This document shows, in pieces, positions 9,329-16,647 of a stretch of DNA of 64,000 bases. The notes under the pieces were generated by a model, which was given only the letters and a program-made list of their open reading frames with translations, searched no databases and was not told the DNA's origin. Numbering within the stretch: position 1 is the stretch's first letter; every line of letters begins with the position of its first letter. The stretch covers positions 21,261 through 85,260 of the forward strand of contig CAKVMD010000004.1 in assembly GCA_934771475.1 (NCBI GenBank), in the 5' to 3' direction. The position numbers and the translations under genes were made by a program. Origin of the DNA: an uncultured Clostridia bacterium (lineage in GTDB: Bacteria > Bacillota > Clostridia > Christensenellales > UBA1242).

Positions 9329-9925
9329 ATGGAAAATATAAAAGAGATAATTGCAAAGAATTTAGTTGCTTTAAGAAAGTTTCATCATATAACTCAGGCA
9401 GAACTTGCTGAAAAACTCAATTTTTCTGATAAAGCGGTTTCGCGGTGGGAGAAAGGGGAGGTTGTCCCTGATGTTGAAACATTGAATAATATAAGTGAAG
9501 TATATGGTATCCCATTTGAAAAACTTTTTGATAAAGATTTGGTGCTTGACCAAACGAAGACGGAGCCCGAAAAGAAATCTTGGAAAAGAAATAAATTTAT
9601 TATCTCTTTTCTTGCGGAAATGCTTGTTTGCTTTTTAGCGGTTGTAGGGTATGTTACTGTGAGACTTGCATTCAATGTAAGTTGCTGGCAAATCTTCATT
9701 TGGGCTGTTGTTGCAATGTCGATTGTGGCTCTCGTGTTCTCATGGGTTTGGAATAAAAGGGTTATAAAGTTTTTATCAATGAGTTTGCTAGTTTGGAGTT
9801 TAATCCTTGCCTTTTATCTCCAATTTATTGATAAAAATTGGTGGCTTCTATTCATTTTAGGTATTCCTCTTCAAATTGCAATTTTGCTTTGGGCATGCTT
9901 TAAGAAAAACAAAAAACAAGGCTAA
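9329..9925 (+). CDS. XRE-family regulator with membrane-spanning C-terminus
   Basis: Membrane-tethered transcriptional regulator of 198 residues. Residues about 5-60 form a Cro/C1 helix-turn-helix: LRKFHHITQAELAEKLNFSD, then KAVSRWEKGEVVPD. After a short linker come four hydrophobic helices (about 95-190) and a basic tail. This layout is common in Bacillota regulators that sense membrane or envelope signals; the target is unknown. An in-frame TTG 36 bp upstream is rejected as a start because it is the -35 box itself. The mRNA is probably leaderless. The gene converges on the following membrane-protein gene. Confidence 0.8.
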   Translation: MENIKEIIAKNLVALRKFHHITQAELAEKLNFSDKAVSRWEKGEVVPDVETLNNISEVYGIPFEKLFDKDLVLDQTKTEPEKKSWKRNKFIISFLAEMLVCFLAVVGYVTVRLAFNVSCWQIFIWAVVAMSIVALVFSWVWNKRVIKFLSMSLLVWSLILAFYLQFIDKNWWLLFILGIPLQIAILLWACFKKNKKQG

Positions 9926-9937
9926 GATATTATTTAT

Positions 9938-10495
9938 TTAAGACCTTGTTTTGTCAATAAAGGCGAAGTTTTCATTTTTAATTTTTACGAAAAATGATTT
10001 GTTTAAATCTAATTTCCCCCGATAAAATATTTTGGTTTTGATTGTCTGGATTTCGTCCTTGCATTCAATGTCATAAAAACTGTAACCTAATAGATTTAAA
10101 AGTGGATTAATATAGTAAAGAGAATTTTTTATATACACAATTCCAATGAAAATCGTTATGACAATAAATAGAATAAAGTCGCTTATAAAAGCAATGTCAA
10201 GTTGAAGTGCAAACAAAACAAATAAAGAAAAATATCCTAGAAAGTGCTGGTCTGTAATATTTTTTGCAGATAAAATAAGCACTTTTTTTGATGGAGCAAC
10301 ATTTTTCTTTATGCTAAGCCATAAGCCAAGTCCTCCAAGTATAATGAGAAGGAGAAGTAGTGCAATGCCAAGCCCGTTTAGTATGTTGAAGGAAAGATTG
10401 TGATTTATCAAATCTAAAATTTGCCGAAGAAGTATCAACAGGTACATTGGAAGGAATGCAGAAAGATATAAAAAGACATTTTTTAAGGTTTCCAT
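9938..10495 (-). CDS. Hypothetical integral membrane protein
   Basis: The 185-residue protein has four or five hydrophobic segments: about 5-25, 35-60, 85-105, 108-128 and a short amphipathic stretch near 130. It ends in a soluble Lys-rich C-terminus of about 50 residues. No family motif is recognised. There is no convincing Shine-Dalgarno before the ATG. A TATAAT lies upstream on the minus strand but its -35 is poor. It is divergent from the next membrane protein, with about 75 bp between them. Confidence 0.6.
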   Translation of the reverse strand: METLKNVFLYLSAFLPMYLLILLRQILDLINHNLSFNILNGLGIALLLLLIILGGLGLWLSIKKNVAPSKKVLILSAKNITDQHFLGYFSLFVLFALQLDIAFISDFILFIVITIFIGIVYIKNSLYYINPLLNLLGYSFYDIECKDEIQTIKTKIFYRGKLDLNKSFFVKIKNENFAFIDKTRS

Positions 10496-10537
10496 GATAA
10501 TATTTTGTCTTTTTTTAATAAAATTATAAAATTTATT

Positions 10538-10565
10538 TTGTTTTATTGAACTTTTAGGTTAAAAT
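10538..10565 (+). promoter_or_regulatory. Promoter giving a probable leaderless mRNA (membrane protein gene)
   Basis: TTGTTT (10538-10543), 16-bp spacer, TAAAAT (10560-10565). The ATG at 10572 is six bases past the -10 and no ribosome-binding site is present. The -35 is weak. Confidence 0.5.
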
Positions 10566-10571
10566 AGAACT

Positions 10572-11234
10572 ATGATTATTGCATGTTTAGTATGTTTTGG
10601 TGTCCTCATATTAGGTCTTGGGGTGCTATATGGATTATTTGGTGAAAAAAGTAACACAAAAGGGGTTATTCTTTGTGGCTCGCTTATGTTAAGCATAATT
10701 GCATTTTGCCTCACGCTTCTTAACCTTACCTCGTTTTCTAGTGCAGTTGCAATTTTCTTCCCACTCGCGCTTGCAAGTGTCGCAATAAGCGAAATTATCA
10801 CTTATTTACAATTAGAAGAAAGGCCAAAGAAGTTGTTGCAGAGTTTGTTCTTTGATATCGCGCTTGCTCTGTTCACGGTGGGAATAGTAGTTCTTGGAGA
10901 ATTTAATTTCTTTGGGCTCTTGTGTGGAGAACTTGCTGGACTTTGTATTGGACTTCTTTTCTGGGCTATTCAAAAAACGCGCGACAAACTTGAAATCACT
11001 TCTTCAATCGTTGGATATTTGCTTGTGGGAATGATGCTAGGTGGAGGCGTATGGAATGTGATTTGCAATGCTCACCTTACAACAGCGATTATAACTTTAA
11101 TCGCAAGCGTAATGCTTCTCGCGTCAATGATTCTTAAAACATTTGGAGATAAAAATAAAAGTATTTGCCTTGCAAGGAGAATTGTATTAACAGTTGCTCT
11201 TGCCTCTCTCACATTTGGAGTTTATTTCTTTTAA
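10572..11234 (+). CDS. Hypothetical polytopic membrane protein
   Basis: The 220-residue protein is almost entirely hydrophobic, with about seven predicted membrane helices and short loops. A few charged loop residues (ERPKK near 77, KTRDKLE near 137) mark cytoplasmic sides. Size and helix count are compatible with the YhhN/TMEM86 lysoplasmalogenase family, but no signature is clear enough to name it. The message probably begins at the ATG. A strong terminator follows at once, so it is monocistronic. Confidence 0.6.
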   Translation: MIIACLVCFGVLILGLGVLYGLFGEKSNTKGVILCGSLMLSIIAFCLTLLNLTSFSSAVAIFFPLALASVAISEIITYLQLEERPKKLLQSLFFDIALALFTVGIVVLGEFNFFGLLCGELAGLCIGLLFWAIQKTRDKLEITSSIVGYLLVGMMLGGGVWNVICNAHLTTAIITLIASVMLLASMILKTFGDKNKSICLARRIVLTVALASLTFGVYFF

Positions 11235-11237
11235 CAA

Positions 11238-11267
11238 AAAAGCCAAACAAAAGTTTGGCTTTTGTTT
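11238..11267 (+). terminator. Intrinsic terminator after the polytopic membrane protein
   Basis: An 11-bp stem (11238-11248 with 11253-11263), 4-nt loop AAAA, followed by a T-rich run. Confidence 0.8.
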
Positions 11268-11402
11268 TGCAAATCTTATCAGGCCTTTGTGCGAGTATCT
11301 AGGCAAATAGAAAAATATAAAGATTTTAAAATAATTAGAAAGCGCAAAGAAAGGGCTTTAAAAATGATTTTACAATAAAAAACAATTTTTTTGCAAAAAG
11401 TA

Positions 11403-11431
11403 TTGACTTATTTTAAAAATAAGCATATAAT
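11403..11431 (+). promoter_or_regulatory. Promoter of the initiator tRNA gene
   Basis: TTGACT (11403-11408), 17-bp spacer, TATAAT (11426-11431), 12 bp before the mature tRNA. Confidence 0.85.
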
Positions 11432-11443
11432 ATATATGTATGA

Positions 11444-11520
11444 CGCGGGATAGAGCAGCTCGGAAGCTCGTCGGGCTCATAACCCGAAGGTCGTTGGTTC
11501 AAATCCAACTCCCGCAACCA
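11444..11520 (+). tRNA. Initiator tRNA-fMet (CAU)
   Basis: A 77-nt cloverleaf with the CCA end encoded. The anticodon loop is CTCATAA. Position 1 is C facing A72, the unpaired C1-A72 mark of bacterial initiators. The anticodon stem has the three consecutive G-C pairs (GGG/CCC) needed for P-site entry. It stands alone, with its own promoter and terminator. Confidence 0.95.
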
Positions 11521-11533
11521 TATAAAGAAAAGG

Positions 11534-11557
11534 GTGCAAATAAATGCACTTTTTTTA
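11534..11557 (+). terminator. Terminator of the initiator tRNA transcript
   Basis: Short stem GTGCA/TGCAC (11534-11538 with 11545-11549) followed by eight Ts, 14 bp after the tRNA. Confidence 0.8.
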
Positions 11558-11598
11558 TTCATTAAAATAAATCTACTATTTATATTCTTTTAAATTTG

Positions 11599-11627
11599 TT
11601 GCATTTTTTAATTTATAGTAGTATTAT
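11599..11627 (+). promoter_or_regulatory. Promoter of small RNA 1
   Basis: TTGCAT (11599-11604), 17-bp spacer, TATTAT (11622-11627). No coding gene follows; the transcript would end at the hairpin with T-run at 11687-11700. Confidence 0.6.
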
Positions 11628-11633
11628 TATCAT

Positions 11634-11700
11634 AACAGATGTGAATGTTATAGATATTAGTTCTATGTTTAGGCATTAGCCTTGTACACATCTGTTTTTT
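11634..11700 (+). ncRNA. Orphan small RNA 1 (about 67 nt)
   Basis: The predicted 5' end ACAGATGTG (11635-11643) pairs perfectly with CACATCTGT (11687-11695), directly followed by a T-run, so the whole transcript is closed by its own terminator stem. Inside are two small hairpins, one around ATAGA...TCTAT and one AGGCattaGCCT. It has a fitting promoter and no ORF. It does not match tmRNA, 6S, SRP or RNase P RNA by eye. Function unknown. Confidence 0.55.
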
Positions 11701-11750
11701 ACCCCAATTTTTTATTTTTTCTTTTTATAATTTACTTTTTTAAATTTTAA

Positions 11751-11779
11751 TTGACTTTATTATTTTATTTGCATATACT
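11751..11779 (+). promoter_or_regulatory. Promoter of small RNA 2
   Basis: TTGACT (11751-11756), 17-bp spacer, TATACT (11774-11779): near-consensus, with no coding gene following. Confidence 0.7.
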
Positions 11780-11785
11780 ATCAAT

Positions 11786-11870
11786 GAAACGCACCTAGTG
11801 GTAACATGTAGGTTGCAATGGCACTGTTTTGGCCAATTAAGAGATAAGTTTTTAAAACTTATCTCTTTTT
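11786..11870 (+). ncRNA. Orphan small RNA 2 (about 85 nt)
   Basis: From the predicted start to the T-run after a 13-bp terminator stem (11839-11851 with 11855-11867). The body holds an ACCTA/TAGGT stem-loop and a TGGC/GCCA stem. No ORF with a ribosome-binding site is present. Together with the preceding small RNA it forms a tandem pair behind the initiator tRNA. Not recognised as a known RNA family. Confidence 0.6.
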
Positions 11871-11971
11871 CTTTGTTCTGGAATGTTTTTTAGGAAAGGG
11901 TTTGGCGAACAAGGATATGTCTTCTATTTGACATTGTGTTTAAATTCCTTTATAATTAGTGAGAGGTAAAA

Positions 11972-12269
11972 ATGAAGACACAAGAACTTGAAGAGCGTTT
12001 TGACTATGTTTTAAAACAACATATTGAAAGAATTATTGTAAGTAATGCAAGCAATCGGAACGGCTTATATAGAAAAATTGATATATTGAATAAGGTTGAC
12101 CATTTTATGGTTACCAAATACACCGAAAAATTTGATAATTAGAGCAAAACGCGCTTCTATACCTGCAAAAGTAAGGACGCAACAAATTGATGAGATAAAT
12201 GAATTATTGAGTGTCTTTCCTTGCAAGCAAACGCTTTTTGAACTGCTTAAAGAAAATAACTTAATTTAG
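11972..12269 (+). pseudogene. Internally deleted class I SAM-dependent methyltransferase remnant
   Basis: An ATG behind GAGAGG opens a 56-codon ORF resembling the N-terminus of a roughly 390-residue Bacillota methyltransferase family (LEERFDYVLKQHIERIIVSN, later VTKYTEK). The frame then stops. In the +1 frame the sequence continues as KNLIIRAKRASIP to LFELLKENNLI, which matches my memory of the family's C-terminal end (KNLLIRA...). The central catalytic part, roughly 300 residues, is missing and the junction near 12125-12135 is out of frame. The family assignment rests on motif memory. The deletion reading explains both the short ORF and the frame jump. Confidence 0.5.
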
Positions 12270-12353
12270 TTTGTATTTTCAACAAAGTAAGATAATAAAT
12301 GTAAAAAGAGGGAAAAACAAGATTGGAGCACGCATTTTTGATATGATGTGCGC

Positions 12354-12384
12354 AAAAAAAGAGGTCTTTTAAACCTCTTTTTTT
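12354..12384. terminator. Intrinsic terminator, probably for the ABC exporter gene
   Basis: Stem AAAAGAGGT/ACCTCTTTT with A/T runs on both sides, directly downstream of the minus-strand ABC gene and usable in both directions. Confidence 0.8.
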
Positions 12385-12421
12385 ATTTACATTTTTATAT
12401 TTTGGTAAATTGATAAAATTT

Positions 12422-14242
12422 TTATGCGTTCAAGTTTTCAGCAAAGAACATATTTTTGAATTTTGCATTGTTTTCAAAAAGTTCATCAAATGTGCCACTA
12501 TCTACAATTTTACCTTCATCTAGGAAGAAAATTTTATCAACATTTTTGATCGTTGAAAGTCGGTGAGCAACAATTACTATTGTGCTAGAACCTTTTAAGT
12601 TATCTATGCTGTGCTTAACTTCTTCTTGTGCGAAGTTATCAAGTGATGAAGTGCTTTCATCAAACAATATAATTGGACTTTTTCGAAGAAGTGCCCTTGC
12701 TATGGCAAGTCTTTGGCGCTGACCCCCTGAAAGTTTAATCCCACTTTCACCCACCTTAGTTTCCAATCTGTCGGGGAGTGATTCCACAAAATCATGAAGT
12801 GATGCGTCATTTATTGCTTTTTCAAGTTCTTCATCAGTGGCATCATTTTTCGCAAGAAGCAAATTTTCTCGGATAGTCATGTCAAAGATATAAGGGAACT
12901 GGTTTACAAGTGAAATGGCATGCCTTAATGAAGGCTTATCAAAATCGTTTATATTTATTCCGTCAATCAAAACTTCGCCATTTTCTACTTCATACATTTT
13001 ACTCATAAGATTTAAGATTGTGCTTTTCCCGCTACCGCTTCTCCCTACAAACGCCACTGTGGTATTTTTCGGAATTTTAAACGAAAGATTTCTAAAAATA
13101 GGATTTGTAGACTTTACTACCTTTTCTTTTTTCTTTTCTTCCTTATGGCGACCCAACTTGCCTTTTGATATGTCATTTTCTTCATTCTCTTCTTCATATT
13201 CTATGTAAGTGAAGTCTACTTTTTTAAACTCTATTTCACCTTCAACATCTTCCACTTTGACATTACCGAACTTTTCACTTTGGAATTTGCTTTCGTCAAA
13301 AAGTGAAAACATTCGTTTGCAACTAACTTTAATGTCGGTTATTACATCGCTTATGTTTCCTAGCGAGAAAACTAAGTTCCAAGCGTAGTCGCGGTTAGAG
13401 TAAATTATCATTAGCGTAGAAATAGAGATAATGTCGCGCTGTTTTAGATAAATTCCAAACAATAACAGGCAAGTGCAAAGAATATCAATGAAGAAGTTTC
13501 GGGTGCTCCAAAAACTCATATTAATGAATTTTGTTTTTCTTTGATAACTTTGATAGTCGCTATATTTATTTTTTGATGCAACTGCCAGCCTGGCATCAAG
13601 CCCGAGAGATTTGATGTCGCGCTCGCTTTTTACAATCTCTGTTGTGATAGCATTAACATCATCACTTTTTTTGTTTAAAATAAATTTGCGTTTTTTATAG
13701 ATAGAAACTCTTTTGATCTCAATTCCTACGCCTATTACAACAATTCCAACCAGCATTAAAGCAAGATAAATGTTTAGACAAGACATATACACAACAAAGA
13801 CAACATCTTGTACAATTTCTATAAAAGTATCAAGAATATTGTACAAATTTTCGATAGCTCTTTCAGGGTCGTAAACTAGACGCTGAACAAACTTACCAGT
13901 GTTGTTGTCGGCGTACGCTTGACTGCTGATTTCAAATGCGCGCTTTGATAAGTCGTGGTTAATTGCAGTGGAAGTGCGTGCAGAAAATGCATAAAAGAGT
14001 TTGTTTGCGATAAACCATGAAATTCTTTTTCCGCAACTTAAACCGATTACAATGAGACAGGTGATAATAGCCTTATGCCAAAGTTTGTCTGTAAGTTGTA
14101 CAATAATTTCCGCAGCAAAAATGGTGGAAACTATAACAAATGCAGACGCCAAAATATTAAAAAAAACATAAAGCGTCAATGTCTTTTTTTCTTTCGATAG
14201 GTAGTAACCAAGACCTATCTTTTTTTCTTTATTTTTTGTCAT
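12422..14242 (-). CDS. ABC exporter, fused permease and ATPase
   Basis: MsbA/MdlB-type half-transporter of 606 residues that should work as a dimer. The N-terminal half has six membrane helices (about 20-310). The ATPase domain shows Walker A VGRSGSGKST (about 395-404), signature LSGGQRQRLAIARAL (about 504), Walker B IILFDEST, D-loop SSLDN and H-loop VAHRLSTI. An unusual Lys/Glu-rich insert (about 335-370) precedes the ATPase core. There is no peptidase C39 domain, so it does not cleave leader peptides itself. The substrate is unknown. AAGGAG precedes the ATG. It has a roughly 205-nt leader with a small ORF. Confidence 0.9.
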   Translation of the reverse strand: MTKNKEKKIGLGYYLSKEKKTLTLYVFFNILASAFVIVSTIFAAEIIVQLTDKLWHKAIITCLIVIGLSCGKRISWFIANKLFYAFSARTSTAINHDLSKRAFEISSQAYADNNTGKFVQRLVYDPERAIENLYNILDTFIEIVQDVVFVVYMSCLNIYLALMLVGIVVIGVGIEIKRVSIYKKRKFILNKKSDDVNAITTEIVKSERDIKSLGLDARLAVASKNKYSDYQSYQRKTKFINMSFWSTRNFFIDILCTCLLLFGIYLKQRDIISISTLMIIYSNRDYAWNLVFSLGNISDVITDIKVSCKRMFSLFDESKFQSEKFGNVKVEDVEGEIEFKKVDFTYIEYEEENEENDISKGKLGRHKEEKKKEKVVKSTNPIFRNLSFKIPKNTTVAFVGRSGSGKSTILNLMSKMYEVENGEVLIDGININDFDKPSLRHAISLVNQFPYIFDMTIRENLLLAKNDATDEELEKAINDASLHDFVESLPDRLETKVGESGIKLSGGQRQRLAIARALLRKSPIILFDESTSSLDNFAQEEVKHSIDNLKGSSTIVIVAHRLSTIKNVDKIFFLDEGKIVDSGTFDELFENNAKFKNMFFAENLNA

Positions 14243-14330
14243 TAAATTCTCCTTGTGTTTAAGGAAGGTCTAATGCTTAATATTTATTTAATGATTTTAA
14301 AAATTATAAACTAACTTAAAAATATATAAA

Positions 14331-14402
14331 TTAAAAAGCAAAATGAGAACCTTCTCTCAAACTTTTATTTAATTTTTTATTGTGAAATTTTATTTTGCTC
14401 AT
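14331..14402 (-). CDS. 23-codon cationic small ORF in the ABC exporter leader
   Basis: Encodes MSKIKFHNKKLNKSLREGSHFAF, preceded by AAAGGAG ten bases before the ATG. It sits between the exporter's promoter (14455-14483) and its coding region. The peptide is strongly basic, with five Lys and one Arg. Its last codons overlap a GAGAA/TTCTC hairpin. It could be an exported peptide, a translational leader, or chance. Confidence 0.4.
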   Translation of the reverse strand: MSKIKFHNKKLNKSLREGSHFAF

Positions 14403-14454
14403 TTCGAGTGTTCTCCTTTTGTTAAATTTTTTTTGTTATTTTATCGACATTTCT

Positions 14455-14483
14455 ATTATGAAACTACTTTTCCAATTTGTCAA
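14455..14483 (-). promoter_or_regulatory. Promoter of the ABC exporter transcript
   Basis: On the minus strand, TTGACA (14478-14483), 17-bp spacer, CATAAT (14455-14460). The message would carry a leader of about 205 nt, including the small ORF. The rest of this 400-bp gap is AT-rich and holds only the sigH terminator. Confidence 0.65.
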
Positions 14484-14599
14484 CATTTTTTTGATTTTTT
14501 TCAAAATAAAAATATATTTTGATGGCAAAAGGGGGATTTATAAAAAACTTGTCCCACAGTTTGATTTAACTTTGCCTTGCCTGTAATGAGTGCTAGGAC

Positions 14600-14623
14600 A
14601 AAAAAAGAGGCAAGAAGCCTCTA
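14600..14623 (-). terminator. Terminator of the mrnC-rlmB-sigH transcript
   Basis: Stem AGAGGC/GCCTCT with a 5-nt loop, followed on the minus strand by six Ts. Confidence 0.8.
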
Positions 14624-14644
14624 TACATTTAATTTAAATTTATT

Positions 14645-15241
14645 TTAATTGTCATTATTTTTTAAAAATGAAAGTTTGGATTTTATTCTTGTAAGTGCAT
14701 TATCTATACTTTTTTTGCTTAGTCCGCTTTTAGATGAAATTTCACTATAAGAATATCCTTTAAGATATAGTCCTAAATCTTCAATTTCCAGTTTTGTAAG
14801 CGTTTTTATAATTTTATTTTTAACTTCGTCAAGTGTTTCTTTTTCAATTACTTTATCATAAGGTGAAGGTTGTTGTGATGGAAGTAAGATTTCAAAATCG
14901 TCATCTTCATCATCTTCTTCCTTTTTATCTCCTGCGATTGATAGGGCAGTGGATAAAATCTTGTTTTTTTCACTTAAATCAACCCTAACTGCGCTTTGTA
15001 ATTGGTGCTTTATACAAGTGGTCGCAAAGGTTCTGAATGAAGCGTTTTTGCCTTCTGTGAAATGTTTGATTGCTTTATATAAACCAATCATTCCTTCTTG
15101 GACAAGGTCTTCAACATCACCACCTGTTAAGAAATAACTTCTTGCGAGTTTGCTTGCAAGAGGTTTATATTTTGTGAGAAGTTCATTTAAAGCATTTTCA
15201 TCGCCCTGCTGAGAAAGAGAGCAAAGTTTTTCATCAGTCAT
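14645..15241 (-). CDS. sigH: SigH-like RNA polymerase sigma-70 family factor
   Basis: Alternative sigma factor of 198 residues. Region 2 includes LARSYFLTGGDVEDLVQEGMIGLYKAI (about 31-57), the part that binds core polymerase and the -10, in the form typical of Spo0H/SigH. Region 4 near the C-terminus shows a helix-turn-helix, YSYSEISSKSGLSKKSIDNAL. The linker carries an acidic run, KKEEDDEDDDFE. In Bacillus, SigH controls transition-phase and early sporulation genes, and rlmB-sigH linkage is conserved there. It starts 9 bp after the rlmB stop. The gene name is supported by sequence and neighbours; the regulon is inferred. Confidence 0.8.
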   Translation of the reverse strand: MTDEKLCSLSQQGDENALNELLTKYKPLASKLARSYFLTGGDVEDLVQEGMIGLYKAIKHFTEGKNASFRTFATTCIKHQLQSAVRVDLSEKNKILSTALSIAGDKKEEDDEDDDFEILLPSQQPSPYDKVIEKETLDEVKNKIIKTLTKLEIEDLGLYLKGYSYSEISSKSGLSKKSIDNALTRIKSKLSFLKNNDN

Positions 15242-15250
15242 AAATTTCTC

Positions 15251-15973
15251 CTAGTTTTCTCGTTGTCTTAAAATTTCAAAAACCACAATCCCGCAAGCAA
15301 CAGACGCGTTGAGGGAATTTACTTTACCTTTTAAAGGCAGAGTGATAACTCCATCACACATATCTTGAATTGACTTTTTAGTTCCAAAGCCTTCCGAACC
15401 AATAACGACAGCGATTGGCAGATTAAGGTTTTTGCTGTAAATATTCTCTCCGCCAGTTTCCGCTGAGAACACCCAAACGCCACTATCCTTTAAAGATTTA
15501 ATTGCATCTTTAAGATTTGTTACTTTTGCTATGAGCATATTTGTAATAGCGCCAGTGCTTGTCCTTAAAACGGTTTCATTGACTTGGCAAGCCCTATTTT
15601 TAGGAATTATAATTCCATGTACGCCCGCGCACTCGCATGAACGAATAATTGCTCCAAAATTGTGAGGGTCTTCGATTCCGTCAAGGAGCACTATAAAAGG
15701 CTTTTCGTTTTTCTCTACCGCTTTATTTAAGATGTCTTCAACACTTGAATAACTAAATTCAACAGCATCCGCAATATAGCCTTGGTGGTGGGCAGTTTTT
15801 GATTTTTTGTCAAGGACAACTTTTGGCACAAATTCAAATTTAATTTTGTTTGCGCTTGCCAGAGCAATAATCTCATCCTTGCGTCCTTGTATATTTTTGT
15901 CAACCATAATTTTATTTATGGTGATTCCATTTTCAATGGCTTCTCTAATAGCATTTTTGCCTTCAATAAACAT
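15251..15973 (-). CDS. rlmB: 23S rRNA 2'-O-ribose methyltransferase, TrmH family
   Basis: SPOUT-fold methyltransferase of 240 residues that would methylate a ribose in 23S rRNA (G2251 in E. coli). The N-terminal substrate-binding domain begins EGKNAIREAI. The knot region shows LLDGIEDPHNFGAIIRSCE (about 97-115), VIGSEGFG (about 190) and LPLKGKVNSLNASVACGI (about 213-230), the three family motifs. It lies between mrnC and sigH as in other Bacillota; the yacP gene that usually intervenes is absent. AGAGGTAAAT precedes the ATG. Confidence 0.93.
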   Translation of the reverse strand: MFIEGKNAIREAIENGITINKIMVDKNIQGRKDEIIALASANKIKFEFVPKVVLDKKSKTAHHQGYIADAVEFSYSSVEDILNKAVEKNEKPFIVLLDGIEDPHNFGAIIRSCECAGVHGIIIPKNRACQVNETVLRTSTGAITNMLIAKVTNLKDAIKSLKDSGVWVFSAETGGENIYSKNLNLPIAVVIGSEGFGTKKSIQDMCDGVITLPLKGKVNSLNASVACGIVVFEILRQREN

Positions 15974-15993
15974 ATTTACCTCTTTTTAATTTG

Positions 15994-16392
15994 TCAATTT
16001 GAAATTGATGCTTGCAAAACTTCATTTAATCTGTTTTCGTCGCCTTTTAAGTAAAGATAACCGATTAAAATTTCAAAAGCGGTTGCATAAGAATAATCTG
16101 CGCTGGTCGCATTCTTTGCAGAGTGCTTTGGCTTTGCATTTCTGCCACGCCTTACTATTTCTTGCTCGTCAAGAGGCAAGGAGGGCAAAATTTTTCTCAA
16201 AACGTCTGCTTGACAAGATGCTTTGCAATATTTGGATGCATTTGTGTGATAATTTTCCATTTTGTGGTCGTGTTTTTCAAGGACTTTTTCACGAACAAAA
16301 AGAGTGTGAACACTGTCGCCAATGAAAGCGAGTGGCAATAGATTTGTTTGCAAAATGCTATGAAGTAAATCTTTGTTTTGTTCTATTTTCAT
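15994..16392 (-). CDS. mrnC: Mini-ribonuclease 3
   Basis: A 132-residue RNase III catalytic domain without an RNA-binding domain; in Bacillus it matures the 23S rRNA ends. LAFIGDSVHTLFVRE (about 21-35) is the family's version of the RNase III signature. RRGRNAKPK and SADYSYATAFEILIGYLYL (about 98-116) supply the remaining conserved parts. The ATG follows AAAAGGAGAAAAA. First gene of mrnC-rlmB-sigH. The cysS that normally precedes it is about 39 kb away in this window. Confidence 0.93.
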   Translation of the reverse strand: MKIEQNKDLLHSILQTNLLPLAFIGDSVHTLFVREKVLEKHDHKMENYHTNASKYCKASCQADVLRKILPSLPLDEQEIVRRGRNAKPKHSAKNATSADYSYATAFEILIGYLYLKGDENRLNEVLQASISN

Positions 16393-16518
16393 TTTTTCTC
16401 CTTTTGTTTTAGTTTCATTGCATGGAAAAGTCGCGAATAAATTTTAATTTAATTTGCTGATAAAATTATTATAAATAAGCGCTTCTTTCGCAAATTATAA
16501 AATAATTGGCGCCAGAAA

Positions 16519-16647
16519 GTGAGTTTACTCACGGATTGCATTGCGCGTGGTCTTTAATTACAGTCTACCAAGAGAGTGAGTTTACTCACGGATTGCATTG
16601 CATTTATTTTTTAATTATAGTTTACGATAGTGAGTGAGTTTACTCAC
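16519..16647. repeat. Three tandem units led by the GTGAGTTTACTCAC palindrome
   Basis: The palindrome occurs at 16519-16532, 16576-16589 and 16634-16647, with a 57-58 bp period. Units 1 and 2 also share GGATTGCATTGC directly after it and TTTAATTA...AGT.TAC before the next copy. The third copy contains the ychF stop codon. Related copies are at 30856-30869 and 30917-30930. As RNA each palindrome forms a 5-bp hairpin with a 4-nt loop. Mobile origin is possible but unproven. Confidence 0.75.

Noticed and set aside
16519..16647. Possible CRISPR array (regular palindromic repeats)
   Set aside because: The conserved part is only 14 bp plus short flanks, there are just three units, the intervening sequences resemble each other, and no cas gene is present.
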